In this document: positions 9,114 to 18,034 of the stretch, piece by piece
Layout: each line of letters opens with the position of its first letter
Position numbering within the stretch: position 1 is the stretch's first letter
Source of the DNA: Prosthecochloris sp.
GTDB taxonomy: Bacteria > Bacteroidota > Chlorobiia > Chlorobiales > Chlorobiaceae
DNA: 64,000 nt
Assembly: GCA_004028745.1 (NCBI GenBank)
Contig: RAZP01000006.1
Span: 137,179-201,178, forward strand
Direction: 5' to 3'
Notes under the pieces: model-generated
The model's database searches: none
Seen by the model: the letters and a program-made list of their open reading frames with translations, nothing else
What the model was told of the DNA's origin: nothing
Translations under genes and position numbers: made by a program

Positions 9114-10679
9114 TTAGCGGTGTTTATTGAACAACTCGTTGAACAGCTCTTCTGTTTCCTGTCTGTCAAATGTATCAAACGCATCGTGGAAGCTCATCCG
9201 CACAGTTTCGCGCTCGTTGTAGAGGGCCGTTACCAGTCCTCCCAGTGAAGAAGCAAAAGGAATGTTGTCAGCTGTGCACTCGAGGTTTGAAAGATAAGAG
9301 TAGAGGTAGTTCTGCTGTACCGAAAGGTCAACGAAAACTCCAAGATTTTCCTGTAGTGTTTTTAACTGCCGGATTACCATCTGGAGTGTTTTGGCGGGGA
9401 ATAGCGAGGCATAAAATTCCAGAAGGTAACGCAGCTTTTTGCAGTCAATGCGAAGAGCATGCAGTTCTGTATCGGTTGCTACGCGGCTGATATCCCTGCC
9501 GTGCCGGATAACTTTTTTCCATGCTTTTTTAATTGAGGAAACTGCGACATCAGATGTTTTCCTCAATGCATCGGGAGTTGTATCGGGATCGGGGGACATA
9601 TTGCCTTTGAGAAATGATTCCCATTCTTGGAGGAACTGCCGGTAGTTTTCTGAACCCAGGTATTTTGAAAATGTTCTCAGTTCTTTTTTGTGCTGGTTCC
9701 TTAGATCCGTAAAAAAAGAATCCAGCGAATCTCGCATGGCTGCCGGAAGGAGATTTCTGAATCTTTCCGCCTGAAGCAGATAAACATCCTGGTCACGAAG
9801 GTTGTTGGTTCGTTTACCAAGCTCACGGAAAGCTTGTTTATATCGGGAAAGCTCATTTGGAGGGAAGATTCCTTTCAGTTGGGCAAGGATCGAACGGGTT
9901 CGGCGTATTGCAACCCGGTAATCATGAAGAAACTCTGTATCGATGTTTTTTGGTATCCATGATTCATTGGCATGAATAACCTCAAGCGTTGAAAGCAGCA
10001 GTTCCCGGGCTGAATCCTGTATGGTATTACCCGGCTTGAGCTTGACGGAGGGTTTTGACGAATAGCTGCCGGGTACAGAACTGACAGCGTCAAGGACGGC
10101 TGTGTAAAAGTCCTGGTAAGTGGTTTTCCCGGAATACGCCGGGTTACTTTTCAGGCATTCGGCAAGTGTTTCGAGCTCTTTCGGGTAGCCTCTTACGGGA
10201 TTCAGCCGCACATATGCAAGAGGTTTTTGAGCGTTTGAGGGTTTGGGCTGCAAAATCGAGAGCAGTTCTATAGAGGCTACGGTTTTCTGGTTTTCGTCAA
10301 GTGCTCGCCAGGTGGCGATCTCCGTTTTGACAGATCCAAGCCGGATAAAAGCCCTGAGCCTGGAGAGGGTTTTAAGCATTGAAACTGTTTTTTCCTCGGC
10401 AATATCCTCCGGGAAAAAACTCTGTGGTGCTTTTCGGAGAGGAGAGGAGCCTATTTCACTGCCGTTTTTCAGGTCAACAAGGTTCAGCCTTTGGCAGCAT
10501 AGAACAATAGCGTTTTTTTTATTCCAAGCCTTCCAGTCAAAAGTATCGTAACAATGAAGCAACTCCTTTTTTAAAGGTTCTGCCTGAAGTGAAAAAGGAA
10601 TGTCCACGCCTTTGAAAAACTCAGGCAGACCGGATGTATCCGATATACTGAAATACTCAGGCTTTAGACTTGTTCTCAT
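9114..10679 (-). CDS. CHAD-domain protein (polyphosphate-binding family)
   Basis: A 521-aa protein whose C-terminal half (about 220-510) is a CHAD domain. The two conserved basic helices are visible: [12 protein letters not shown] and [17 protein letters not shown] domains bind inorganic polyphosphate and can localise to polyphosphate granules. The N-terminal 200 residues have no recognisable CYTH catalytic motif. The gene is followed after 1 bp by a ParA ATPase, and its start codon is only 2 bp from the MITE-like element at 10682, so that element forms its 5' leader. Confidence 0.82.
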   Translation of the reverse strand: MRTSLKPEYFSISDTSGLPEFFKGVDIPFSLQAEPLKKELLHCYDTFDWKAWNKKNAIVLCCQRLNLVDLKNGSEIGSSPLRKAPQSFFPEDIAEEKTVSMLKTLSRLRAFIRLGSVKTEIATWRALDENQKTVASIELLSILQPKPSNAQKPLAYVRLNPVRGYPKELETLAECLKSNPAYSGKTTYQDFYTAVLDAVSSVPGSYSSKPSVKLKPGNTIQDSARELLLSTLEVIHANESWIPKNIDTEFLHDYRVAIRRTRSILAQLKGIFPPNELSRYKQAFRELGKRTNNLRDQDVYLLQAERFRNLLPAAMRDSLDSFFTDLRNQHKKELRTFSKYLGSENYRQFLQEWESFLKGNMSPDPDTTPDALRKTSDVAVSSIKKAWKKVIRHGRDISRVATDTELHALRIDCKKLRYLLEFYASLFPAKTLQMVIRQLKTLQENLGVFVDLSVQQNYLYSYLSNLECTADNIPFASSLGGLVTALYNERETVRMSFHDAFDTFDRQETEELFNELFNKHR

Positions 10680-10681
10680 AA

Positions 10682-10823
10682 GGGCACCTCTATTAATTGT
10701 CGTGAGCGACCTGAAGACAAGGCGGACGGAACGCAGGAACCGGGGTGTACACAGAGTACATGAGGATTTCGGGTACCGCCCAACGAAGTATTCGGGGCGC
10801 GCAACAAATTAATAGGGGTGCCC
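10682..10823 (+). mobile_element. MITE-like palindromic element, copy 3 (subtype A, full length)
   Basis: 142 bp, about 95% like copy 1 by eye, with ATAA duplicated on both sides (10678-10681 and 10824-10827). The left flank touches the CHAD start codon, whose promoter must therefore lie within or beyond the element. The 230-bp gap from here to the BMP lipoprotein gene shows no other gene. Confidence 0.92.
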
Positions 10824-11053
10824 ATAAAAAAGAGGTAATAGGTGGCTGCCCGGCAAGTTACCACTTAATATAGTAATTACTTCTTGTTGCAGTATATCTT
10901 GAAGGCTAAATATGCGGCCAATTTCCTGGTTGGCTGATGAATCTTTCAAACCTGCACAACCGCTTTTAAAAAGGCCGACTTTTTCTTAAGTTATGCCTTT
11001 CTAATTTTCATTTATTACAGCCTCTTTGCTAATCAGCATCAGGATGTTGCCCT

Positions 11054-12064
11054 ATGAAACATTCATTTACTTTTCTCAGCATACTTATACTTTTGCTTGC
11101 AGCCTGTTCATCGCAGCCATCGTCAAATGGTGCTTCTGAAAAAATAACTGTCGGCATGGTTTTCGATGTCGGCGGCAGGGGAGACAAATCCTTTAATGAT
11201 GCTGCCTATCACGGCTTGGAAATGTCCAGGGATTCACTCGGTGTGGATATTGTGTATATTGAGCCGCCGGGGGAAGGTGCCGACAGGGAAGCTGCCCTGA
11301 GGCAGCTTGCTGCCGACCCGGGCGTTCCTGTGATTTTCGGTGTTGGTCTCCTTTTCAGCGATGACATCACGGCGATTGCTGCAGAATTCCCGAATAAATA
11401 TTTCGCATGCATCGATTATCCGGCCAGGCCGGAGGAGGAAATTCCTGCCAACCTTTCCGGTATCGTGTTTCAGGACAAGGAGGGCTCGTTTCTTGCTGGT
11501 GCGCTGGCTGGCCTTGTAACCAAGTCCAACTCGATTGGTTTTATAGGGGGGATGGAATCGGGTATCATCAAACGATTCCGAGATGGTTTTATAGCGGGTG
11601 CGAAGCATGTGAATCCTGATATCACGGTTATTTCCGGGTATATCGGTATGACTGGCAGTGCGTTTACAAACCCGGCTAAAGGCAAGGAGCTTGCACTCGG
11701 TCAATATGCAAAAGGAGTCGATATCATTTACCAAGCGGCAGGGGCGAGTGGGCTTGGCGTGGTTGAGGCAGCCCGCGAAACCGGTAACCTTGTTATCAGT
11801 ACCGACCGTGACCAGTGGGAGCTTGCACCCGGACATGTTTTAACAAGTGTCACAAAGGCAATAGACCGTGCGGTTTTTGCAACGGTCGAACAAGTGCTGA
11901 CAGGAGCCTTTCGGGGTGGGCGGATGAATATCTTCGGCCTTGATGGCCGATATACCGACTATGTCTACAACAAAAAAAATGCACCATTGATCGGCAATGA
12001 TGTGCATGTGAGGATTGAAGAGATCCGCAAACAGATTATTGCCGGGGAGTTGAGTGTTGAATAA
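11054..12064 (+). CDS. BMP-family substrate-binding lipoprotein
   Basis: A 336-aa periplasmic binding lipoprotein of the BMP/PnrA-like family (type 1 periplasmic binding fold), which usually binds purine nucleosides for ABC import. The signal peptide ends in a lipobox L-A-A-C with the lipidated Cys at 18. Family motifs include the N-terminal V-G-M-V-F-D-V-G-G-R-G-D-K-S-F-N and the E-G-S-F-L-A-G segment. No ABC ATPase or permease genes adjoin, so the transporter partner is elsewhere or absent. Confidence 0.88.
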   Translation: MKHSFTFLSILILLLAACSSQPSSNGASEKITVGMVFDVGGRGDKSFNDAAYHGLEMSRDSLGVDIVYIEPPGEGADREAALRQLAADPGVPVIFGVGLLFSDDITAIAAEFPNKYFACIDYPARPEEEIPANLSGIVFQDKEGSFLAGALAGLVTKSNSIGFIGGMESGIIKRFRDGFIAGAKHVNPDITVISGYIGMTGSAFTNPAKGKELALGQYAKGVDIIYQAAGASGLGVVEAARETGNLVISTDRDQWELAPGHVLTSVTKAIDRAVFATVEQVLTGAFRGGRMNIFGLDGRYTDYVYNKKNAPLIGNDVHVRIEEIRKQIIAGELSVE

Positions 12065-12148
12065 TTCTGCTTTTCAGGCGGACAATTTGCCATTAGCATG
12101 AACGCACAGCAGGTTTTACGCACCCTTAACATAAAACATGATTGAAAA

Positions 12149-12697
12149 ATGAGGCAGTCTATTACTTTTTTGAAGCAGGTATGCATTCTTTTTCTGTTTG
12201 CCGGTCTTGCGGCCTGCGGCGGTGGCGAAAAGGAAGCTCTGAAAGCAGAGATCGAGCAGACACTTGCTGAGATAAACGATGAAATTACAGCGCTGAAAGC
12301 TGTCAAAATGGAGCAGCAGAACACTATTGATGGTTTGAAAGACGATCTGAAGTGGGAATACAGCGAGGAGCTTGAGGGGCTTGTGAGTCAGTATGAAAGT
12401 GAGTTTTCGATGCTAAAGGAAAATATTAACGAGCTGAACGGGATTTACGATACTGTTGCCGGTTATCAGGATAAGCTCGGCGGTGCTCCTCTCGAATACA
12501 GTTTCAGCCTTATAAAAGAAATGTTCGAGGAGAACCTTGAACATTTCAGGGAAATTGTTCAGGAGAGCGAGGCTATACAGGAAAAATTTTACGACTTGTC
12601 AGATCAGCTTGATCAGTTAGGAGAAACCGATTCCCCGGAAATGGCTGATGTTCCTGAAGAAAGTAACCTCCCGGAAACAACTGACTCTGTTGAATAA
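12149..12697 (+). CDS. Small coiled-coil lipoprotein of unknown function
   Basis: 182 aa. A lipoprotein signal ends in L-A-A-C (Cys23) and is followed by G-G-G-E. Residues about 28-75 form a strong heptad-like coiled coil rich in Glu, Lys, Leu and Ile. A second helical stretch (80-155) and an acidic Pro-rich tail follow. I do not recognise the family. It is probably anchored in the outer membrane. Its stop codon directly abuts the GTG start of the epimerase gene, so the two are cotranscribed. Confidence 0.75.
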   Translation: MRQSITFLKQVCILFLFAGLAACGGGEKEALKAEIEQTLAEINDEITALKAVKMEQQNTIDGLKDDLKWEYSEELEGLVSQYESEFSMLKENINELNGIYDTVAGYQDKLGGAPLEYSFSLIKEMFEENLEHFREIVQESEAIQEKFYDLSDQLDQLGETDSPEMADVPEESNLPETTDSVE

Positions 12698-13699
12698 GTG
12701 TCCCAAAAGATACTGGTAACCGGAGCCACCGGTTTTATTGGTTCACGTCTCCTGAGAAAGCTTCTTACAGGAGACAATGATGTGCATGCTCTTGTTCGAA
12801 AGAGTTCGAATCTTGAGCTCTTTTCGGATATTGCTGACAGGATACATCTTGTTGAAGGGGATATAACAGCATTGGACACTCTTGAAAGAGCTTTCCGCGG
12901 CATGGATCAGGTATACCATTCGGCAGGATATACCTACATGGGAGGAGGCAACGGTAAAGACGGACTGCTTTACTCCATTAATGTTGATGGAACCCGCAAT
13001 GTCATGCAAGCCGCTCTCAGGACGGAAGTCAGCCGGGTTGTCCATGTAAGCTCCATAACGGCAGTGGGCATGTCGCAAAAACACGGCAAACTGCTTGATG
13101 AAGCCTCCCCTTGGAATTTTGACGGTATAGGCTTGCGATATGCTGAAACCAAACTTCTTGCCGAGATCGAGGTCAGGAAAGCTGTCGACAAAGGCCTCAA
13201 CTGCGTTATCGTCAATCCGGCGTTTGTGTTCGGTGCGGGAGACGTCAATTTCAATGCAGGGAGGCTCATCAAGGATGTCTATCATAAAAAGATGCCGTTT
13301 TATCCTCTTGGCGGGGTTTGTGTTGTAGACGTGGAAATTGTAGTGGAAGCCGTTATTCGCGCAATGGAGGTTGGGCGAACAGGAGAACGCTACATTCTCG
13401 GGGGCGACAATCTTACTTTCAAGGAGCTGGCGGATATCATATCCGGGGTAACCGGTACCCGGATGTTCATGATGCCCCTGCCATATCCGCTTGCCAAAGT
13501 CCTGCATAGCCTGCTTGTGTTGCTTCATTCCAAAAACAGGGTGTCAAAGCTTTTTAATCCTACCATGTTCAGAGTAGCTTCAGAGTTTTTATATTTCTCT
13601 TCAGAGAAAGCTATTCGTGAGCTTGACATGAGAACCGAGCCTATTGAGCGCAGCATAAAGCGAGCTTTCGACTGGTATAAAAAGGAAAGGCTGCTTTAA
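12698..13699 (+). CDS. NAD(P)-dependent extended SDR epimerase/dehydratase
   Basis: A 333-aa extended short-chain dehydrogenase. The nucleotide-binding G-A-T-G-F-I-G is at 9-15 and the catalytic Y-A-E-T-K follows V-V-H-V-S-S-I-T-A-V. N-P-A-F-V-F-G-A-G-D completes the family pattern of dihydroflavonol-reductase-like and hopanoid-associated epimerases. The GTG start at 12698 follows the preceding stop codon with no gap. The substrate is not clear; a sugar nucleotide or sterol-like role is possible. Confidence 0.85.
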   Translation: MSQKILVTGATGFIGSRLLRKLLTGDNDVHALVRKSSNLELFSDIADRIHLVEGDITALDTLERAFRGMDQVYHSAGYTYMGGGNGKDGLLYSINVDGTRNVMQAALRTEVSRVVHVSSITAVGMSQKHGKLLDEASPWNFDGIGLRYAETKLLAEIEVRKAVDKGLNCVIVNPAFVFGAGDVNFNAGRLIKDVYHKKMPFYPLGGVCVVDVEIVVEAVIRAMEVGRTGERYILGGDNLTFKELADIISGVTGTRMFMMPLPYPLAKVLHSLLVLLHSKNRVSKLFNPTMFRVASEFLYFSSEKAIRELDMRTEPIERSIKRAFDWYKKERLL

Positions 13700-13701
13700 A
13701 A

Positions 13702-13844
13702 GACAGCCCGAATAATTGTCGCGAGCAGCCTGGGTTCAAGGCGGATGCAGCCCCGACAATGTCGGGGTAAACTTCAAAACCGGAGTCCCGACAAGTCGGG
13801 ATCGAAGAATTAATTGAAGCGCGCAACAAATTATTTGGGTTGCC
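13702..13844 (+). mobile_element. MITE-like element, copy 4 (divergent subtype with different termini)
   Basis: 143 bp with the same architecture as the other copies but different ends: GACAGCCCGAATAATT on the left and AATTATTTGGGTTGCC on the right. It is flanked by AAAA on both sides (13698-13701, of which the last bases of the epimerase stop are part, and 13845-13848). The interior carries two further palindromes, CCCCGACAATGTCGGGG and TCCCGACAAGTCGGGA. Confidence 0.78.
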
Positions 13845-13857
13845 AAAACACCGATAT

Positions 13858-15810
13858 ATGCCTTCTAACACCATAGTTGAGAGGGTTGTTGCTGACCTTC
13901 AGAAATACCCTCCTTTTGACGAGCTTGATCCTGCCGTGCTGCAGGATCTTGCCGAATCTGTTTCCCTGACCTACCATGAAGAGGGTGAAATTATTTTCAC
14001 CAAAGGCGATACCCTGAAGCGACATGCATTCATGGTGATGAAAGGTGCCGTGCGTCTTTTCGACACTATTGACGGAAAAGAGGTGCTGGTAGATCTTTGC
14101 GATGAAGGAGATATGTTCGGCGTCAGAGCAATTTTCGCCCATCACGATTATGTGCTGACCGCACAGGTGGCTGAGGAAAGCCTGCTGTTTGAGCTTCCGG
14201 TCGATAAAATCAAGCATCTCCTGGAAACAGAGCCCAGGGTTTCACTGTTCTTTGCCGGTACTTTTGCAAAAAGTGTCGAGGAGATCGAGCACACTTTGTC
14301 CGAGGCATTCGATATTGGCCAGCAACTTTGCAGGGAACAGTCATACAACAATTTCCTGCAAAATGAAACGCTCGAAGTGAAACCGGTAACAACGGTGATT
14401 ACCTGTCCGCCGGATATTTCGATCCAGGAAGCGGCAAAGATCATGTCCGAACGCAATATCGGTTCGATTATCGTTGCTTCTTCCGAGAACCATCCGCTCG
14501 GTATCATCACCGATACTGATCTTACAAAAAAAGTGGTTTCAAGGCCGGGTTCGATCAAGGAACAGCCGGTAAACAGCATTATGAGCAGTCCTGTCTTTAC
14601 GATCAGCGGTGGAAAAACCATAGCGGATATGGTAATGCTTATGGTTAAAACCAAGCTGAGGCATTTCTGCATCACCGAGGACGGCTCACCTGACAGTCCG
14701 ATAGCCGGCATTATCTCGGAGCACGATATCATTACCTCCGAGGGGAACAATCCTGCCGTTATCATGAAAGCTATCATGCAGGCTGCTGACCGGGACCAGC
14801 TCAAAGAGCAGAGGGACAAGACGGAAAACCTGTTGCAGGTATACATTGATCAGGAGGTTGCCGTACATTTTATTTCCAACATAGTTACGGAGATTAATGA
14901 CGCACTTATCACCAGAGCGGTTGATTTTTCGCTGAAGGAGCTTGAAGAGGAAGGGGAGTACGAGCGTCCTGGTATTGAGTTCTGCTGGCTGTCACTCGGG
15001 AGCGAGGGGCGAAAGGAGCAGTTGCTGCGTACCGACCAGGACAACGCTATTCTGTACGCCAACCCTCCTGAGGAAAACGCAGAAAAGGTGCATGAGTATT
15101 TTCTTGCTCTCGGTAGAAAAGTAACCGGAGTGCTACAACATTGCGGTTTTGTCAAATGCCCGGCAGATGTGATGGCAAGCAATCCGGTCTGGTGCCAGCC
15201 CATATCGGTATGGAAAGGTTACTTTTCCAAATGGATTGTTACACCTGAGCCAAAAGCGGTAATGCACTCGACAATTTTTTTTGATTTCAGACCGGTCTAC
15301 GGTCAGGCGAAACTTGCCGCCGAGCTGAAACAGGAAATTTTCAGCCTTATCGGCAAAAACAGGGGATTTCTGGGCTTTTTTGCTAAAAATGCTTTGCAAA
15401 ACCCGCCCCCGCTTGGCTTTTTCCGTAATTTTCTTGTCGAAAAAAGCCGTGATCATGCCAATGAATTTGACATAAAGGCCCGCGCCATGATGCCGCTCTC
15501 GGATGCAGCCAGGGTGCTGTCCTATGAGTTGAAGGTCCCGGAATATTTCAGTACAGCCGAGCGTTTCAAGCGTCTCGGAGGGCTTGTCCCAGGAATGAAA
15601 GATCTTGCAGTAGAGGCTGCAGCCGGGTATGAGTTTCTGATGCGTTTACGGGCGGTCAACGGTCTTGCGGACAAAACTTCAGGTCGTTATATCAAGCCCG
15701 AAACTCTGAACAAGATTGAACGCCAGACTCTCAGGAATGTTTTCTCAACTATTGAGCAGGTTCAGAAAACACTTAACCTGAGGTTCCAGCTCGACTATAT
15801 CCGTGATTAG
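13858..15810 (+). CDS. cNMP-binding / CBS-pair / DUF294 nucleotidyltransferase-like protein
   Basis: 650 aa. Domain order: cyclic-nucleotide-binding fold (about 20-140), CBS pair (about 165-290), GlnD-like nucleotidyltransferase of the DUF294 type with L-G-S-E-G-R-K-E-Q and D-Q-D-N-A-I-L (about 325-460), and a helical DUF294 C-terminal domain. Such proteins are predicted signal-dependent nucleotidylyltransferases; their substrates are unknown. I start at the ATG 13858; the upstream TTG at 13840 lies inside the MITE copy. The stop overlaps the next gene by 8 bp, and this pairing with a DnaQ-like exonuclease recurs in other bacteria. Confidence 0.85.
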   Translation: MPSNTIVERVVADLQKYPPFDELDPAVLQDLAESVSLTYHEEGEIIFTKGDTLKRHAFMVMKGAVRLFDTIDGKEVLVDLCDEGDMFGVRAIFAHHDYVLTAQVAEESLLFELPVDKIKHLLETEPRVSLFFAGTFAKSVEEIEHTLSEAFDIGQQLCREQSYNNFLQNETLEVKPVTTVITCPPDISIQEAAKIMSERNIGSIIVASSENHPLGIITDTDLTKKVVSRPGSIKEQPVNSIMSSPVFTISGGKTIADMVMLMVKTKLRHFCITEDGSPDSPIAGIISEHDIITSEGNNPAVIMKAIMQAADRDQLKEQRDKTENLLQVYIDQEVAVHFISNIVTEINDALITRAVDFSLKELEEEGEYERPGIEFCWLSLGSEGRKEQLLRTDQDNAILYANPPEENAEKVHEYFLALGRKVTGVLQHCGFVKCPADVMASNPVWCQPISVWKGYFSKWIVTPEPKAVMHSTIFFDFRPVYGQAKLAAELKQEIFSLIGKNRGFLGFFAKNALQNPPPLGFFRNFLVEKSRDHANEFDIKARAMMPLSDAARVLSYELKVPEYFSTAERFKRLGGLVPGMKDLAVEAAAGYEFLMRLRAVNGLADKTSGRYIKPETLNKIERQTLRNVFSTIEQVQKTLNLRFQLDYIRD

Positions 15811-16501
15811 TCTTCTTGCAAAAAAAATCGCTGCACGCCGCTGCCGTCAGGGAGAGCTGCCTGCTAACGTTTGCACTTACGTAAAAGGTTTTACAGGGTC
15901 GCCGGATCTTGACAGACCCCTGGGCGAGGTTCGTTTTGTGGTATTCGATACCGAGACAACCGGGTTTAACAGTGCGAAAGACTCTGTTATCTCGATCGGG
16001 GCAATTGCCCTCAACGGTTTCCGGATCAACGTAGAGGACTCTTTTGAAGTGCTTATCCGAAGGGATAGCGTGGGGGACAGTGAAGCTGTCACCACTCACG
16101 GCCTGTTGAGAAAAGATCTCGATGAGGGAAGGGAGGAACAGGAGGCTGTAGACGATTTTATTGATTATATCGGAAACAGCGTCCTTGTTGCCCAGCACGC
16201 GGATTTCGATGTGGTCATGATCAACCGTATGCTGCGTAAAAAGTATGGGTTTCAGTTACTGAACGAAGTTGTCGATACAGCAAGCCTTGCAAAAAGGCTT
16301 GAAAAGGGGCCTTATTACAATCTCGCGCACAAGAGCGGCGAATACCGGCTCGACGTATTGCTGGAGCGTTACAACATCCGTCTTTATGACAGGCATACTG
16401 CTGCCGGTGATGCGTTTTTAACAGCTCAATTATTTCAGATACTGCTGGCAACAGCGGTTCATACAGGCATTAGGTCACTGCGTGAGCTGCTGTTGAAATA
16501 G
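15803..16501 (+). CDS. DnaQ-like 3'-5' exonuclease (DEDDh)
   Basis: A 232-aa exonuclease of the DnaQ/PolC-epsilon superfamily. ExoI motif F-D-T-E-T-T-G-F (D49, E51), ExoII A-Q-H-A-D-F-D and ExoIII R-H-T-A-A-G-D-A (the DEDDh histidine) are complete, so it should be active. About 40 extra N-terminal residues precede the domain. The GTG start at 15803 overlaps the upstream gene by 8 bp, implying translational coupling. The role is probably repair or RNA turnover linked to the upstream nucleotidyltransferase-like protein rather than replication proofreading. Confidence 0.87.
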   Translation: MISLLAKKIAARRCRQGELPANVCTYVKGFTGSPDLDRPLGEVRFVVFDTETTGFNSAKDSVISIGAIALNGFRINVEDSFEVLIRRDSVGDSEAVTTHGLLRKDLDEGREEQEAVDDFIDYIGNSVLVAQHADFDVVMINRMLRKKYGFQLLNEVVDTASLAKRLEKGPYYNLAHKSGEYRLDVLLERYNIRLYDRHTAAGDAFLTAQLFQILLATAVHTGIRSLRELLLK

Positions 16502-16530
16502 GAACGCCTTTCCTACCAATCAACAATCCC

Positions 16531-17298
16531 TTAATCCTTTTTCCTTGCAAAAATCATCATTCTCGGTGAGGTTTCAGGATTATATGCAGAACCTTCGTAA
16601 TCTCCGAAAATTTCCCTTATCTCGAACCCGGTCGATACAAGCATGCCGCTTATGGTTTCCATCCGGTAAAGTCGTACAGACTCTTCAAAAGTGATCGAGT
16701 CATCAGAGGAGCTTATGGTTATCTGTTTTACAATGCGGCCCTCTGCAATGCGGCGTTTTTCAAAGACCTTCAGGTCGTCGATAGTTCTGGACGATGAAGG
16801 GGTAAGGGTTTTTTCCAGGTATACCGGATTGATCAGATCGAGGATGTACCACCCGTCCTGTTTCAGGGTCTTCCAGACATTTTTCAGAACCTTCAAGTCT
16901 TCTTTCTTCGTCTTGAAGTAGCCGAAGCTTGAGAAAAGCTGGACAACAAGATCATAGGTGTTTTCAGCCGTTATTTGTCTCATGTCCTGCCTGGTGCATT
17001 CAATAGAGAGCTTTTCCTGCTCAGCCTGCGTGCGCGTACACTCCAGCAAGAAAGAGGAAAGGTCGTTTGCGGTCGTTATAAAACCCCTTCGGGCAAACTC
17101 CAGCGCATGACGTCCTGCTCCGCAGGCAATGTCCATTACTCTGACGTCTGACGGTGTGAGGCTTTCCAGATTGGTTTTTTGCAAAATGGTTTCCAGACAA
17201 GTTCTTGCTTCAGCTTCATCCCTGTGGCTGTAAACTTTGAGATACAGGGGATGATTGAACCATTCGGCAAACCATTCTTTTTCAGGTTTATCAGGCAT
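16531..17298 (-). CDS. Class I SAM-dependent methyltransferase
   Basis: 255 aa from the ATG at 17298, chosen because the frame's earlier start adds an unrelated hydrophobic stretch that overlaps the terminator of the gene upstream. Motif I V-M-D-I-A-C-G-A-G-R-H-A-L-E-F-A and the later A-N-D-L-S and D-L-V-V-Q-L-F-S-S-F-G-Y segments fit a small-molecule methyltransferase. The substrate is unknown. Confidence 0.82.
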   Translation of the reverse strand: MPDKPEKEWFAEWFNHPLYLKVYSHRDEAEARTCLETILQKTNLESLTPSDVRVMDIACGAGRHALEFARRGFITTANDLSSFLLECTRTQAEQEKLSIECTRQDMRQITAENTYDLVVQLFSSFGYFKTKKEDLKVLKNVWKTLKQDGWYILDLINPVYLEKTLTPSSSRTIDDLKVFEKRRIAEGRIVKQITISSSDDSITFEESVRLYRMETISGMLVSTGFEIREIFGDYEGSAYNPETSPRMMIFARKKD

Positions 17299-17310
17299 GA
17301 AATCCGGTAG

Positions 17311-17341
17311 AAAAAAAAGAGCCGTGCTTACCACGGCTCTC
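17311..17341 (-). terminator. Intrinsic terminator of the small gene at 17362
   Basis: Read on the minus strand: a 9-bp stem AGAGCCGTG/CACGGCTCT with a short loop, followed by eight T residues. It lies about 20 bp after the stop of the 64-aa gene. Confidence 0.88.
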
Positions 17342-17361
17342 AATCACAAAAAAAGCTGTGC

Positions 17362-17556
17362 TTACTTGGTTGCTTTACTGACAAAGTCAGCAAGAACCTT
17401 CTGGTCGTTTTCGCCATTAGGAATGCGGATGTTCTTTTCCATGAACTTCCAGGCGTTTGTTTTTTCCGATTTAACGGAGTAAACAAGCTTTGCAACCTTG
17501 AAGTCAGTACCGCCTTTCTTTTTGACTTTGTCACCGAACGATTGTGTTTTGGCCAT
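17362..17556 (-). CDS. Small basic protein of unknown function
   Basis: 64 aa, starting M-A-K-T-Q-S-F-G-D-K-V-K-K-K, lysine-rich and soluble. Its own terminator follows, and codon use matches its neighbours, so it looks like a real, independently expressed small gene. I do not recognise the family. The short basic N-terminus is reminiscent of ribosome- or nucleic-acid-associated proteins, but that is only an impression. A truncated MITE lies 22 bp upstream of its start. Confidence 0.72.
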   Translation of the reverse strand: MAKTQSFGDKVKKKGGTDFKVAKLVYSVKSEKTNAWKFMEKNIRIPNGENDQKVLADFVSKATK

Positions 17557-17578
17557 AGCTCAGGTATCGATTACTTGA

Positions 17579-17640
17579 GGTCACCTCTATTAATTTGTTG
17601 CGCACCATGATTGCGTCGTTGCCAATTAATAGAAGTGCCC
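17579..17640 (-). mobile_element. MITE-like element, copy 5 (internally deleted, 62 bp)
   Basis: Both termini of the family are present (GGTCACCTCTATTAATTTGTTGCGC and AATTAATAGAAGTGCCC) but the middle is lost. TTGA flanks both sides (17575-17578 and 17641-17644), so the element inserted as a unit and was then deleted, or transposed as a minimal form. Confidence 0.85.
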
Positions 17641-18034
17641 TTGAATGTATTGCAGGGTAAATCCTGCAAAAAATTGAAGAAGAATGTAATAAAAAAACCG
17701 GTGACGGGCAAGCAATGGGAAAAGTCAAAAGTGGCAAAAAGTGAATAGAAACTGTTCTTTGCCTGCAAAGTCGGTTAAGCCGAGTCCTGGGGGTAGAGTT
17801 TGGTCGATTACATGAGCCTGTCGAATGATTTTGGCTGTTTCAACAAGAATTACGAAATTGCTGTAAAGGCTTCCTGATTTGTCCCCTAACACCAGTTGTA
17901 CGCTAAACATATTGAAAGAGTTCCTGCGGCGCCAGGATAGAATTTTTTATGCAATTTGGCTTGAATGGGGGGCAACGACGGCGGAGCCCATTGTGATGTA
18001 AGGCAGTCTATCCTCAAAAACAGACAACTGACAT
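17641..18034. other. Intergenic region without a recognisable gene
   Basis: About 390 bp between the short MITE and the radical SAM gene. Open frames of about 60 codons exist on the minus strand but lack start context or family resemblance. I see no RNA gene or clear promoter. Confidence 0.5.

Noticed and set aside
10676..10864. 62-codon frame, similar to others at 4321-4662 and 29799-30011
   Set aside because: These are conceptual translations of the MITE interior (L-R-A-P-N-T-S-L-G-G-T-R-N-P type); they recur only because the repeat does, and they lack starts of their own.
17725..17910. Minus-strand frame of 61 codons in the 17.6-18.0 kb gap
   Set aside because: No recognisable domain or ribosome site; compositionally unlike neighbouring genes.
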